In this document: positions 45,978-54,038 of the stretch, piece after piece | Layout of the letters: each line of letters begins with the position of its first letter | Numbering within the stretch: the first letter of the stretch is position 1 | Assembly: GCA_033852135.1 (NCBI GenBank) | Contig: JAWSVB010000030.1 | Location: 35,346 to 99,345 of the forward strand | Length of the DNA: 64,000 nucleotides | From: QZLE01 sp033852135 | Lineage (GTDB): Bacteria > Pseudomonadota > Gammaproteobacteria > QZLD01 | Direction: 5' to 3' | The notes under the pieces: generated by a model | The model's input: only the letters and a program-made list of their open reading frames with translations | Told to the model about the DNA's origin: nothing | The model's database searches: none | Position numbers and translations under genes: made by a program

Positions 45978-46664
45978 TCAGCCTGCCATTAACCCACTAG
46001 TATTTAAGCGATAACCCCTGCCGCGAAGGGTCTCGATTGGTTTAATAGAATTGGTTGGATCTATCTTTTTTCTCAGTCTACCGATAAATACTTCAATGAC
46101 GTTACTATCACGGTCGTAATCTTGTTCGTAAATATGATCTGTGAGAACTGCCTTTGATACTACCTCACTCGGATGCAGCATTAGATATTCCATCACCTTG
46201 TATTCGTAAGCGGTAATATCCAAAGCATCGCCGTTAACTTTTATTGTTTGTCCTTTGATATCAAGGGAGATGGGGCCAAAGTCAACCGTTGAAGTCGCAA
46301 ACCCTTTGGACCTTCTAATCAATGCATTCAATCTAGCCATTAGCTCTTCTATGGCGAATGGTTTAACCAGATAATCGTCGGCACCAGCGTCTAATCCCTC
46401 AACTTTATCTTGCCATTTACCGCGTGCGGTTAAAATTAAGATTGGAAATGATTTATCTTCTGACCTAATTTTTGTAATTAACTCGATCCCCGACATCTTA
46501 GGCAAACCTAGGTCAATTATTGCAATATCAAGTGGGAATTCAGAAGCGATGTAATATCCATCTTCACCATCTGCTGCGCTATCGACAGCGTAACCTTCTT
46601 CCCTTAATTTTTCAGACAACATATCACGGATATGTTGCTCATCTTCAACTACAAGTATTCTCAT
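45978..46664 (-). CDS. phoP: PhoP-type response regulator
   Basis: OmpR-family regulator of 228 residues: receiver domain with the phospho-acceptor Asp51 (IIDLGLP), ILTARGKWQDKVEGLDAGADDYLVKPF, then a winged helix (VSKAVLTDHIYEQDYDRDSNVIEVFIGRLRKKI, ETLRGRGYRL). TARxxWQDKVExLxAGADDY is very like E. coli PhoP. A matching tandem operator with 11-bp period lies at the head of this operon (47707-47723). Confidence 0.88.
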   Translation of the reverse strand: MRILVVEDEQHIRDMLSEKLREEGYAVDSAADGEDGYYIASEFPLDIAIIDLGLPKMSGIELITKIRSEDKSFPILILTARGKWQDKVEGLDAGADDYLVKPFAIEELMARLNALIRRSKGFATSTVDFGPISLDIKGQTIKVNGDALDITAYEYKVMEYLMLHPSEVVSKAVLTDHIYEQDYDRDSNVIEVFIGRLRKKIDPTNSIKPIETLRGRGYRLNTSGLMAG

Positions 46665-46735
46665 AGCTATTCTCCATTAATACTGCCAAACCATTTAGCT
46701 CCATCCCCAATAACCATGATAAATAAGATAGGTTT

Positions 46736-46999
46736 CTAATAACTGTTACCAGTTTTAGGATCGATTCTTATAAGGCGCACTCGCCCTTTTTTCATAATTT
46801 TTATTAAATAGAAGTGGTCGCCATTCTTAGCTACTTCTTTTGCTGAAAGCACCCTTTCACCTGTAGTTTTTTTTATATTATCTACAGCAGCATCAAGTGT
46901 TATCGGCTTAAGCCTTCCTCCTGCCGCATGCAGTGTCGAAGCAAAAAAAGATAAAACTGTAAGGAGAAGAACTATTATTATGTTGAAGCTGTTTCTCAT
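46736..46999 (-). CDS. Small exported PepSY-domain protein
   Basis: An 87-residue protein with a signal peptide (ending LHA) and one PepSY-like repeat (LDAAVDNIKKTTGERVLSAKEV, YLIKIMKKGRVRLIRIDPKTG). Such proteins are often encoded beside PhoPQ-like systems and are thought to tune the kinase or a protease. The ATG at 46999 has GGAGGAG 6 nt upstream. It lies 71 bp before phoP, in the same direction. Confidence 0.85.
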   Translation of the reverse strand: MRNSFNIIIVLLLTVLSFFASTLHAAGGRLKPITLDAAVDNIKKTTGERVLSAKEVAKNGDHFYLIKIMKKGRVRLIRIDPKTGNSY

Positions 47000-47045
47000 A
47001 CTGGTCTCCTCCGGTGAGGGTTTTAATATCATTAAAAATGAATAA

Positions 47046-47074
47046 GTCGCCCGATATACTATATATAGGGCGAC
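47046..47074 (-). terminator. Attenuating terminator after the glycine-zipper gene
   Basis: Stem GTCGCCC/GGGCGAC with a 15-nt loop, followed by TTATTCATTTTT on the minus strand. It lies between the glycine-zipper gene and PepSY-phoPQ, so it may reduce read-through. Confidence 0.6.
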
Positions 47075-47097
47075 AGTTTTATATTGATATTATTCTA

Positions 47098-47622
47098 TTA
47101 CATTGCTGGTGAAACAGATACCACTACTCTTAACCTTTTTCCTGGATGTCTATCTGTAATAGTGTGATAAATCTGTCCGTTATACATATATTTAACTTTA
47201 TACCCTTCTACCCTTTCCTCCTCATGATATGAATCAATTGTTCTACAACGTTGTTCTGTTGTTGTATAGCCTCTATTATGATTTGAATGGTTTCTTCCCA
47301 TATTTTGCCCAATCCCTGCACCAAGTAGTGTGCCTGCAGCAATTGCCGCTTTTTTCCCGTTTCCTTTTCCGAAGCGATTACCGATAACACCACCTAAAAC
47401 ACCACCTATAATCATGCTGCCAACATTATCATTTGACCCTGATGTGTGATGAACCCTTTCGTCCCAGCACTCTTGCTGTGGAGTTGATATCCTTACTGTC
47501 TTATAAATTGGCTTTGCTCTTAAAACTTTTGCATAGTCATATTGACCTGCGTAAGCTGCCATTGAAAATAATATTGAAGTTGAGCAAATCACTGCGCCTA
47601 TTATTTGAGTTAACTTTTTCAT
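47098..47622 (-). CDS. Glycine-zipper 2TM envelope protein
   Basis: A 174-residue exported protein: signal peptide (ending AAYA), then a glycine-zipper 2TM domain (GSMIIGGVLGGVIGNRFGKGNGKKAAIAAGTLLGAGIGQNMG, in part) and a C-terminal YKVKYMYNGQIYHTITDRHPGKRLRV segment. It resembles the SlyB/UmoD-type proteins; slyB is a PhoP target in enterobacteria, which fits the PhoP box upstream. SD AGGAGG precedes the ATG. Confidence 0.85.
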   Translation of the reverse strand: MKKLTQIIGAVICSTSILFSMAAYAGQYDYAKVLRAKPIYKTVRISTPQQECWDERVHHTSGSNDNVGSMIIGGVLGGVIGNRFGKGNGKKAAIAAGTLLGAGIGQNMGRNHSNHNRGYTTTEQRCRTIDSYHEEERVEGYKVKYMYNGQIYHTITDRHPGKRLRVVVSVSPAM

Positions 47623-47689
47623 CTCTATATCCTCCTAATCCCGTTAGCGTTGATAGATGTTTTGTATCTATCCTTAATTCTTAACTTTA

Positions 47690-47723
47690 ATATTACTCCT
47701 GCTTAGCTGAACGCTAACTGAAC
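47690..47723 (-). promoter_or_regulatory. PhoP box and -10 box of the glycine-zipper/PepSY/phoPQ operon
   Basis: On the minus strand GTTCAG-TTAGC-GTTCAG (47707-47723) is a perfect direct repeat of a 6-mer with 5-bp spacer, the 11-bp period of PhoP boxes. After exactly 11 bp comes the -10 box TAATAT (47690-47695), so the repeat replaces the -35 region as in PhoP-activated promoters. A 7-bp hairpin (47652-47672) lies in the 5' untranslated region. Confidence 0.75.
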
Positions 47724-47844
47724 ATAAAAAAGAATCTGAAAGTTTTTTATATATGTGAATAGGTAGGTGGCGGTCTCAATTTTGAAATCGCTTTAATACA
47801 TACCTTTTTGGGAGAATACAGGTGCAACTGGGGGAGGAATGATC

Positions 47845-47861
47845 TTTTTTTTGGGGGGGGG
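47845..47861 (+). repeat. T8-G9 homopolymer tract
   Basis: Eight T followed by nine G, 5 bp beyond the stop codon of the HD-GYP gene. It is outside coding sequence. It could be a length-variable tract or a place of sequencing error. Confidence 0.8.
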
Positions 47862-47865
47862 TAAA

Positions 47866-48837
47866 CTAAGAGTTGCCGAGCATTTTAATAAATTTAAAGA
47901 ACTTTTCTTGTTCGAAGAAACCAACCATTTGTTCTTTCATTAATAGTACGGCATTAAATGGTTTACGCGCATCTGAGTATGGTCTATTGGTTGTTAAGGC
48001 ATCATATACATCTGCAATCGATGCAATTTTTGCATTATCTGAGATCATATTTTCGGTTAATCCATCGGGATATCCAGAACCATCGATACGCTCATGGTGA
48101 TGTAAAATCACATCTAATGAAGCACGAGGTAAATAGTCCTTCATTAAGTGATAACCATGTCGCGGATGTTTTTTGATTTCATCAAACTCGTCATCATCGA
48201 GTTTACCGGGCTTGTTTAATATTTGCTCACTAACTTTTGTCTTACCAACATCATGGAACATACACCCTAAGGTAAAATCCATAAGTTCATCAATGGATCC
48301 TTCTACGATAAAGTTCCACAGCCCTATCCCAAAAACCGTTACATTTATACAATGGGTAAAGGTGTAGTAATCATGCGATCCGAGTGCGAGCAATGAGGGT
48401 ATAGAAGCATCGCTCTGCAGGGCGAAATCAATTATATGGGAGCTAATTTTACGGGTGCGGTTTATATTTTGACCACTACGAGGGTCTTCAAACACATCTT
48501 GCATAACATTTGATGCACACTCATAGATAACTTCAGACTTTTTTTCAATCGGTGTTTCAGCACAGCGGATGATATCGCCAACTGACTTTTCAAGTAACTT
48601 CTGCAACTGTTTATAGCTATGATCTTTTATCAGTACATCTGCAGCGCCGTTACTGCGCAGCTCTTCTGCCAGTTTAACGCACTCTGTTTTAGCATCGGCT
48701 ATCTGGGTGTGATTTATAACGTGACCTGTCTCATCTACATTAAATGAGAATACATCGAAGCCTAATGCGCTATCGTGTGTTAGATTCACTAGATAATCTT
48801 TTGGTACTACCCTGAATTCGTCATCCAATAACTTCAT
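47866..48837 (-). CDS. HD-GYP domain protein (putative c-di-GMP phosphodiesterase)
   Basis: A 323-residue protein: an N-terminal DUF3391-like domain (about 1-130), then an HD-GYP domain with FHDVGK and HHERIDGSGYPDGL. Both the HD and GYP signatures are complete, so hydrolysis of c-di-GMP to GMP or pGpG is expected. There is no membrane segment or receiver domain. It is monocistronic, 70 bp from the Nudix gene on the same strand. Confidence 0.9.
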   Translation of the reverse strand: MKLLDDEFRVVPKDYLVNLTHDSALGFDVFSFNVDETGHVINHTQIADAKTECVKLAEELRSNGAADVLIKDHSYKQLQKLLEKSVGDIIRCAETPIEKKSEVIYECASNVMQDVFEDPRSGQNINRTRKISSHIIDFALQSDASIPSLLALGSHDYYTFTHCINVTVFGIGLWNFIVEGSIDELMDFTLGCMFHDVGKTKVSEQILNKPGKLDDDEFDEIKKHPRHGYHLMKDYLPRASLDVILHHHERIDGSGYPDGLTENMISDNAKIASIADVYDALTTNRPYSDARKPFNAVLLMKEQMVGFFEQEKFFKFIKMLGNS

Positions 48838-48907
48838 TAAATAATTATTCTTATAAAACGGTAAAAAATAATTATGGGTTATTTTTGCAACAAAACAATT
48901 AAGTAGC

Positions 48908-49477
48908 TCACACTATTTTTGATATTTTCCTTAATATTTTAGCTGTGGCTCCCCATATATAGTGCTCATGATGTTTAATTTCAAAAAACCTATGATTTCT
49001 ACCACGATAAAATATTCTTTGAGCGAGGTAGTTTGCATTATCCATAAAATGGGTAAAAGGTACCTCAAAGGCTGTTTCCACTTCATCTTCATGCAGGTTT
49101 AAAACATAATCAGGTTGTAGCTCACCAATAACTGGGATGAGAAAATACCCTGTTGGAACCTTCATTGGTTCTAACATTCCCCACACTTTCACCTTGTCTT
49201 CACTAATACCTAGCTCTTCAAAGCATTCACGTTTTGCAGTTGCTGCTGGAGATTCATCTGTAGCATCAACTTTTCCACCAGGAAAACAAACCTGTCCAGG
49301 GTGGTTTTTTAAGTTTTCATTTCGTTTGGTAAGCAGTATATGTGGGCCATCTTGGCGCTGTACTATAGGTATTAGTACAGCCGATGGTTTATATTGACTA
49401 TGAGGAAACTCGGGGAATTCGCCATCCGCATTTGTAATTAAATGATCTAAAGCTTTTAATAACCCTTCGCAGTCCAT
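48908..49477 (-). CDS. nudL: CoA pyrophosphatase, Nudix family (NudL type)
   Basis: A 189-residue Nudix hydrolase. The box is GGKVDATDESPAATAKRECFEELG, preceded by the CoA-pyrophosphatase signature (LLTKRNENLKNHPGQVCFPGG). It probably cleaves CoA or its oxidised forms. It diverges from rluE, 30 bp away. Confidence 0.9.
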   Translation of the reverse strand: MDCEGLLKALDHLITNADGEFPEFPHSQYKPSAVLIPIVQRQDGPHILLTKRNENLKNHPGQVCFPGGKVDATDESPAATAKRECFEELGISEDKVKVWGMLEPMKVPTGYFLIPVIGELQPDYVLNLHEDEVETAFEVPFTHFMDNANYLAQRIFYRGRNHRFFEIKHHEHYIWGATAKILRKISKIV

Positions 49478-49507
49478 AGAATATTCTCTTTTGTTTGGAC
49501 CTTCATT

Positions 49508-50050
49508 ATGGCAAAAATAATACTGTTTAATAAACCATTTAATACCTTATGCCAGTTTACTGATTCTGAAGGTAGAGAAAATCTTTCTGATTTCATCAAG
49601 ATACCTGAGGTTTACCCTGCTGGAAGATTAGATCGTGATAGCGAGGGGTTGCTTGTTCTCACCGACGATGGAAAGCTGCAGCATAAAATCTCCCACCCTA
49701 AACACAAAGAGTGGAAGACCTATTGGGTGCAAGTTGATGGACAGGTCGATGAAGAGGCCATCACCAAGCTGAAACGCGGCGTAGTTTTAAAAGATGGAAA
49801 GACTAAGCCTGCTAAGGTAAAAATTATTGAGGAGCCTGAATCTCTTTGGGAGCGCACTCCACCTATTAGATATCGCGCTAATATCCCCACTAGCTGGATT
49901 GAAATCTCTATTTTTGAAGGGAAGAACAGGCAAGTTAAACGGATGACTGCTGCAGTTGGTTTTCCCACTTTAAGGCTTATTCGCTATGCAGTTGGTGAGT
50001 GGAATCTTAGTGGTATTTCTCCAGGGGAATACACCGAGATAGAGGTATAA
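49508..50050 (+). CDS. rluE: 23S rRNA pseudouridine synthase, RluE type
   Basis: RsuA/RluE-family pseudouridine synthase of 180 residues, without an S4 domain. It has the start IILFNKPFNTLCQFTDSEGR, the catalytic-Asp motif AGRLDRDSEGLLVLTDDG and GKNRQVKRMTAAVGFPTLRL. RluE modifies U2457 of 23S rRNA in E. coli. It diverges from nudL. Confidence 0.92.
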   Translation: MAKIILFNKPFNTLCQFTDSEGRENLSDFIKIPEVYPAGRLDRDSEGLLVLTDDGKLQHKISHPKHKEWKTYWVQVDGQVDEEAITKLKRGVVLKDGKTKPAKVKIIEEPESLWERTPPIRYRANIPTSWIEISIFEGKNRQVKRMTAAVGFPTLRLIRYAVGEWNLSGISPGEYTEIEV

Positions 50051-50056
50051 TTTATT

Positions 50057-50113
50057 AGCAAAAATTAACTACTAGATTGCACCCTAATATGGGTTATTTG
50101 TTAATTTTCTGCT
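50057..50113 (+). terminator. Long inverted repeat after rluE
   Basis: AGCAAAAATTAAC pairs imperfectly with GTTAATTTTCTGCT, enclosing a small ACCC-TAATAT-GGGT hairpin, 7 bp after the rluE stop. There is no T-run. It may end rluE transcription. Confidence 0.4.
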
Positions 50114-50177
50114 ATTGTCGAGTTAGTGGTAAATTGTTATTACTGGTTAAATTTTTGGGGTATCAAAGGAGAGGTAT

Positions 50178-51092
50178 ATGTCGGGTTTAGGAATATTTGT
50201 CATAGTTGTAGCAGTTCTTGCAATCGTTGTGGTTGTAATGAGCATAAGAACTGTTCCACAAGGTAATGAATACACTGTTGAAAGATGGGGAAGATATGTA
50301 AAAACCCTCACACCAGGAATGCACTTTATCATCCCTGTAGTTGACCGTGTTGGAACCAAAATGAACATGATGGAACAGGTTCTGGATATCCCATCGCAAG
50401 AAGTTATCAGCAGAGATAACGCCATGGTTCAGGTTGACGGCGTAGCTTTCTTCCAAATAATCGATGCACCAAGAGCTGCATATGAGGTTCGCAACCTTAT
50501 ACATGCGATTAGAAACCTAACCATGACCAACCTAAGAACTGTTCTTGGTTCTCTGGATCTTGATGAGATGCTTTCTAAGCGAGACCAAATCAATAACCAG
50601 CTTCTTCAGGTTGTTGACCAAGCGACAAACCCTTGGGGCGTTAAAGTCACCAGAATTGAAATTAAAGATATTACTCCTCCGGTTGATCTTGTTGATGCAA
50701 TGGCTAGACAGATGAAAGCTGAGCGTATTAAAAGAGCGCAGATTTTAGAGGCTGAAGGTACAAGACAAGCTGCAATTCTTGAAGCTGAAGGTGAAAAGCA
50801 ATCTGCAATTCTTGAAGCTGAAGGTTTGAAAGAAGCTGCATTTCGCGAAGCTGAAGCTCGTGAAAGAACTGCTCAGGCAGAAGCTAAAGCAACTGAGGTG
50901 GTTTCTAAAGCTATCGCTGAAGGTAACGTTAATGCGGTTAACTACTTTGTTGCACAAAAATACATTGATGCACTAGGACAGATAGCTAGCGCTGATAACC
51001 AAAAACTTATTATGATGCCTCTTGAAGCTTCTGGTCCTATTGGTTCAGTTGCCGGTATTACAGAGATCATTAAAGATACATTTAAATCGTAA
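50178..51092 (+). CDS. qmcA: SPFH/Band 7 (stomatin-like) protein QmcA
   Basis: A 304-residue membrane-anchored SPFH protein: one N-terminal helix (about 5-24), the SPFH domain (VPQGNEYTVERWGRYVKTLTPG) and a long coiled coil with repeated ILEAEGxxQxA units (AQILEAEGTRQAAILEAEGE). It probably forms large ring-like cages with NfeD at membranes. GGAG lies 6 nt before the ATG. nfeD follows after 34 bp, as in the qmcA-ybbJ pair of E. coli. Confidence 0.93.
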   Translation: MSGLGIFVIVVAVLAIVVVVMSIRTVPQGNEYTVERWGRYVKTLTPGMHFIIPVVDRVGTKMNMMEQVLDIPSQEVISRDNAMVQVDGVAFFQIIDAPRAAYEVRNLIHAIRNLTMTNLRTVLGSLDLDEMLSKRDQINNQLLQVVDQATNPWGVKVTRIEIKDITPPVDLVDAMARQMKAERIKRAQILEAEGTRQAAILEAEGEKQSAILEAEGLKEAAFREAEARERTAQAEAKATEVVSKAIAEGNVNAVNYFVAQKYIDALGQIASADNQKLIMMPLEASGPIGSVAGITEIIKDTFKS

Positions 51093-51126
51093 TCAAAAGG
51101 TAATAACCAACATAAAGGTAAAATAA

Positions 51127-51573
51127 ATGGGTGACTTTTTTACTACAATCAACCACTGGCACTGGCTAATTCTTGCAGTGACATTGGTTATACTTGAGAT
51201 ATTTATATCTGGATTTGTGCTTTTTTGGCTTGGACTTGCTGCTGCAATCGTCGGCATCATCTTAGCGGCATTTCCAGGTATGGAGTGGGAAACACAGTTA
51301 CTGATTTTCTCTATATTCTCGGTTTTAAGTATTGTTCTCTGGTTTAAATACGGGAAGAATCGCGGAGCTGAATCAGACCGCCCAACCCTTAATAAACGTG
51401 GTGAACAATATGTAGGCAGAACCTTTACCTTAGCCGAGCCAATCATTGATGGAACTGGCAAGATAAAAGTTGATGATTCATCATGGAGAATTGCCGGTGA
51501 TGATGCTGAAATAGGTGAAAAAGTTAAAGTAGTTGGAGTTGAATCTACTACGCTAAAAGTTGAGAAAGTATAG
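51127..51573 (+). CDS. NfeD family protein
   Basis: A 148-residue partner of the Band 7 protein: three helices in the first 75 residues (HWLILAVTLVILEIF, GFVLFWLGLAAAIVGI, LLIFSIFSVLSIVLWF) and a C-terminal OB fold (VGRTFTLAEPIIDGTGKIKVDDSSWR). The neighbourhood decides the assignment. Three tandem 17-bp repeats and a terminator follow. Confidence 0.92.
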   Translation: MGDFFTTINHWHWLILAVTLVILEIFISGFVLFWLGLAAAIVGIILAAFPGMEWETQLLIFSIFSVLSIVLWFKYGKNRGAESDRPTLNKRGEQYVGRTFTLAEPIIDGTGKIKVDDSSWRIAGDDAEIGEKVKVVGVESTTLKVEKV

Positions 51574-51579
51574 TTTTAC

Positions 51580-51630
51580 ACTGTCTCAACTTATAAACTG
51601 CCTCACCTTATAAACTGTCACAACTTATAA
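51580..51630 (+). repeat. Three tandem 17-bp repeats
   Basis: Three adjoining units: ACTGTCTCAACTTATAA, ACTGCCTCACCTTATAA, ACTGTCACAACTTATAA. They begin 7 bp after the nfeD stop and precede its terminator. Confidence 0.9.
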
Positions 51631-51642
51631 AATGCAGAAAAC

Positions 51643-51674
51643 AAAAAGCCGGATAGTTAAATATCCGGCTTTTT
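51643..51674. terminator. Bidirectional terminator (nfeD/phaC)
   Basis: Perfect stem AAAAAGCCGGATA/TATCCGGCTTTTT with a 6-nt loop, between the converging nfeD and phaC genes. Confidence 0.93.
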
Positions 51675-51710
51675 TATTTATAACAACTTATAAAAATTTA
51701 CAGTGAATAA

Positions 51711-52901
51711 CTAGTATTGCTGAACACCACCCGTTTCAACTGCACTACGTTCACTGCGTGATGATAACCATGCAGCGATATCTGGCCAAACTTGATTCTT
51801 AGCCATAGAGCCAACTAAAACTCCTACGTGACCACCTTTTTTCATCATCATGGTTTTATCTTCCGACCCGATAATTTTTAGTGACCCTTCTGCACATTTA
51901 GGGGTAACAATATCATCACGGTCAGCAGCTACAGTTAGTACTGGGCAAACTACCTTTTTAAAATCCAGGTGACGACCATTCATATAAAACTTGTTAGTCA
52001 TTAACTGATTCTGCACATAAAACTTGGTGATATATTCCTTCCAAAAAGCTGAGGCCATCGGCACATTATCATGCACCCAATGGTCCATCGGAAAAAACCC
52101 TTCTAGCGCTTTTTTATTCCACATGATATTCCAAAGGGAATGACCGCTCATCAAAGTTCCGAATACATTTTTCATGTCAAAACCAGCTTGGATGAAATTG
52201 GCTGGAATCAAATGATCGAAGTGTTTGGCGACGCGATCTACATCTAAGTAACGCTCATCCGTTAAACGGGTAAGAATTCCATCATCTTCAAAATCAGTAG
52301 GTGGTGTAAGCAGGGTTAGATTTTTAACTTTGTCCTGGTGAGCAGCTGTATAGATTAAAGACATTAGCGCGCCCAAGCAGTAACCAAAGAGATTGACCTG
52401 CTCTACCCCAGATATGTCTAGAACCTTATCTATTCCGCGATTAAGATACTTCTCAATATAATCGCCGATAGTATTTTTACCTTCAACTTTGCAGGCTTTA
52501 CCCCAATCAACCATATAAACATCAAAACCTTTTTCCAAAAGATAGCGTACAAAGCTCTTTTGCTGAGAAAGGTCCATGATGTAATAGGCGCCAATTAGCG
52601 CATACACAAAAACAATCGGTGTTTTATAGCGGACTGGATGTTCTGATTGAAAATGCAATACTCTAAACCGACCTTTTTGGTAAACCACCTCATATGGTGT
52701 AACGCCAGATTTATTGGCATATTTACCTTCTAACATATCGATGCCGTTAGTAAAGCGGGCTATATTTCTTGCTGCTTCTTGCTGAAAAAAGCGTACATCT
52801 TGCATCACCTGATGCTCAAGCACTCCTTCACTCTTAACTTTATCCACGTCTGCACTAGCTTTGTTCGAGTTCTGACTTTTTGTATTAGGATCCTTTGACA
52901 T
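51711..52901 (-). CDS. phaC: Class III-like poly(R)-hydroxyalkanoate synthase subunit PhaC
   Basis: Polymerises (R)-3-hydroxyacyl-CoA to PHA on the granule surface. It is 396 residues, somewhat above the usual class III/IV length of about 355-370. The lipase-like box GYCLG carries the catalytic Cys175; AADRDDIVTP carries the Asp and GGHVGVLVG the His358. The N-terminal 30 residues are an extra polar extension. It follows the small PhaE-like gene after 11 bp and shares an operon with a CBS protein. Confidence 0.92.
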   Translation of the reverse strand: MSKDPNTKSQNSNKASADVDKVKSEGVLEHQVMQDVRFFQQEAARNIARFTNGIDMLEGKYANKSGVTPYEVVYQKGRFRVLHFQSEHPVRYKTPIVFVYALIGAYYIMDLSQQKSFVRYLLEKGFDVYMVDWGKACKVEGKNTIGDYIEKYLNRGIDKVLDISGVEQVNLFGYCLGALMSLIYTAAHQDKVKNLTLLTPPTDFEDDGILTRLTDERYLDVDRVAKHFDHLIPANFIQAGFDMKNVFGTLMSGHSLWNIMWNKKALEGFFPMDHWVHDNVPMASAFWKEYITKFYVQNQLMTNKFYMNGRHLDFKKVVCPVLTVAADRDDIVTPKCAEGSLKIIGSEDKTMMMKKGGHVGVLVGSMAKNQVWPDIAAWLSSRSERSAVETGGVQQY

Positions 52902-52912
52902 AAAAGCATTCC

Positions 52913-53212
52913 TTATTTTTGGGATTGTTCGAGTTTTTCAATGCGCTCGGTGATATCTTCCAACAAATCAATCACAAGCCTTTGGGAATCGACCAAATCT
53001 CGGATATCTTCTTTTGAGGCTATTCTTGAGTTTTCTAGAATATCCTCCATTGCTTTATCCGTTTCTTCCTTATGATCGAAATAATAGATATGGAACATTT
53101 TTATCGATTTTAAGAACTGCTCACTCCGCATGGTATCAAGCCATGAATTCTGCATCGTTTTTATGGTCATATTCAGATTTTGCTGAAATAGATCATTAAA
53201 TTCCTTAAACAT
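52913..53212 (-). CDS. Very short PhaE/PhaR-like PHA synthase subunit
   Basis: A 99-residue helical, charged protein directly upstream of phaC. The C-terminus (EDIRDLVDSQRLVIDLLEDITERIEKLEQ) has the coiled coil seen at the end of class III PhaE. PhaE is normally over 300 residues and class IV PhaR about 200, so this would be a minimal version. The assignment is by position and by the coiled-coil pattern only; a small phasin is the alternative. Confidence 0.65.
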   Translation of the reverse strand: MFKEFNDLFQQNLNMTIKTMQNSWLDTMRSEQFLKSIKMFHIYYFDHKEETDKAMEDILENSRIASKEDIRDLVDSQRLVIDLLEDITERIEKLEQSQK

Positions 53213-53229
53213 ATTACTCTCCCAAGGGA

Positions 53230-53697
53230 TTATTTTTTAACCATAACCTTAGCCATAACTTTTATTGCATCCTTGGTACTGATAATACCTACCAGCTTAT
53301 CGCCATCCATAATTACAATTCTATGAACAGGAGTTTTGATAAACACATCTACAGCATCAAGCAAATCATCTTGCGGTGCTAGCGAGATTAAATCTGTGGT
53401 CATTAATCCCCCGATCTGTGTTTCAAACAACTCCTCTGTGTAATACTTATGAACCTCAACCAAACCACTACATGGGTCAACCTCATAACTATCTTCGCTA
53501 TGCGCCACATCGCGAGTAACGTAACTACTCCGTTTAATTACATCAGTAGCCGAGACCACACCAATGACTTTTCCGGATTCGTCAGTGACAGGTGCGCCAG
53601 TAATATTGTGCTCCTGTAGAAAACGAATAAACTCTTTGACTGTCATCTCTTTGTGAACAGCAATGACTTTTTTAGTCATAAAATCTTTAATTTTCAT
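53230..53697 (-). CDS. CBS-domain pair protein
   Basis: A 155-residue protein with two CBS motifs: KIKDFMTKKVIAVHKEMTVKEFIRFLQEHNITGAPV (in part) and GGLMTTDLISLAPQDDLLDAVDVF, ending MDGDKLVGIISTKDAIK. CBS pairs bind adenosyl ligands such as AMP or ATP. The ATG at 53697 has GAGG 5 nt upstream. It heads an operon with the PhaE-like gene (17 bp) and phaC, so it may sense energy state for PHA synthesis (inference). Confidence 0.9.
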   Translation of the reverse strand: MKIKDFMTKKVIAVHKEMTVKEFIRFLQEHNITGAPVTDESGKVIGVVSATDVIKRSSYVTRDVAHSEDSYEVDPCSGLVEVHKYYTEELFETQIGGLMTTDLISLAPQDDLLDAVDVFIKTPVHRIVIMDGDKLVGIISTKDAIKVMAKVMVKK

Positions 53698-54038
53698 AAA
53701 TACCTCTATAGATTGCTCTTTCAAGTAAAACCAGCTTATCCAATAACCTGTGCATACGTACAACCTGTGCTCAATATTCAAATATCACAAAGGCATTACC
53801 TATTTATTTGAATATAAGCATATATATTGAGTATAGAACATGTGCGGGAAAAATCTGGAGAATCAGAATGTTGAGTTAAATTCTGAGAAATTTAGAACTA
53901 TTAAATGGATAAGATGATATGAGATAAATCTTAAAATAAAGCAAAATAAACTAGGGCTAAAATAAAGAAACCATATGCCATTATATAGTTTTAACTATAT
54001 TCAATAGCATATGGCTTTATTTAGTTCTGTAAAAAGAA
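53698..54038. other. Upstream region of the PHA synthase operon
   Basis: No gene. It contains a direct repeat (GCACAGGTT on the minus strand at 53745-53753 and 53762-53770, 17-bp period), 48 bp before the CBS gene, as a possible operator. It also holds the hairpin that ends the small secreted-protein gene. The repeat resembles the phasin operator motif. Confidence 0.45.
53971..54014 (-). terminator. Terminator of the small secreted-protein gene
   Basis: CCATATGC pairs with GCATATGG, with a second stem TATAG/CTATA inside. On the minus strand TTTCTTTATTTTAG follows. Confidence 0.6.

Noticed and set aside
50187..50504. Minus-strand frames antisense to qmcA
   Set aside because: Composition follows the coding strand of qmcA; no start signals.
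51580..51630. CRISPR array
   Set aside because: The 17-bp units are directly joined without spacers, and no cas gene is present.
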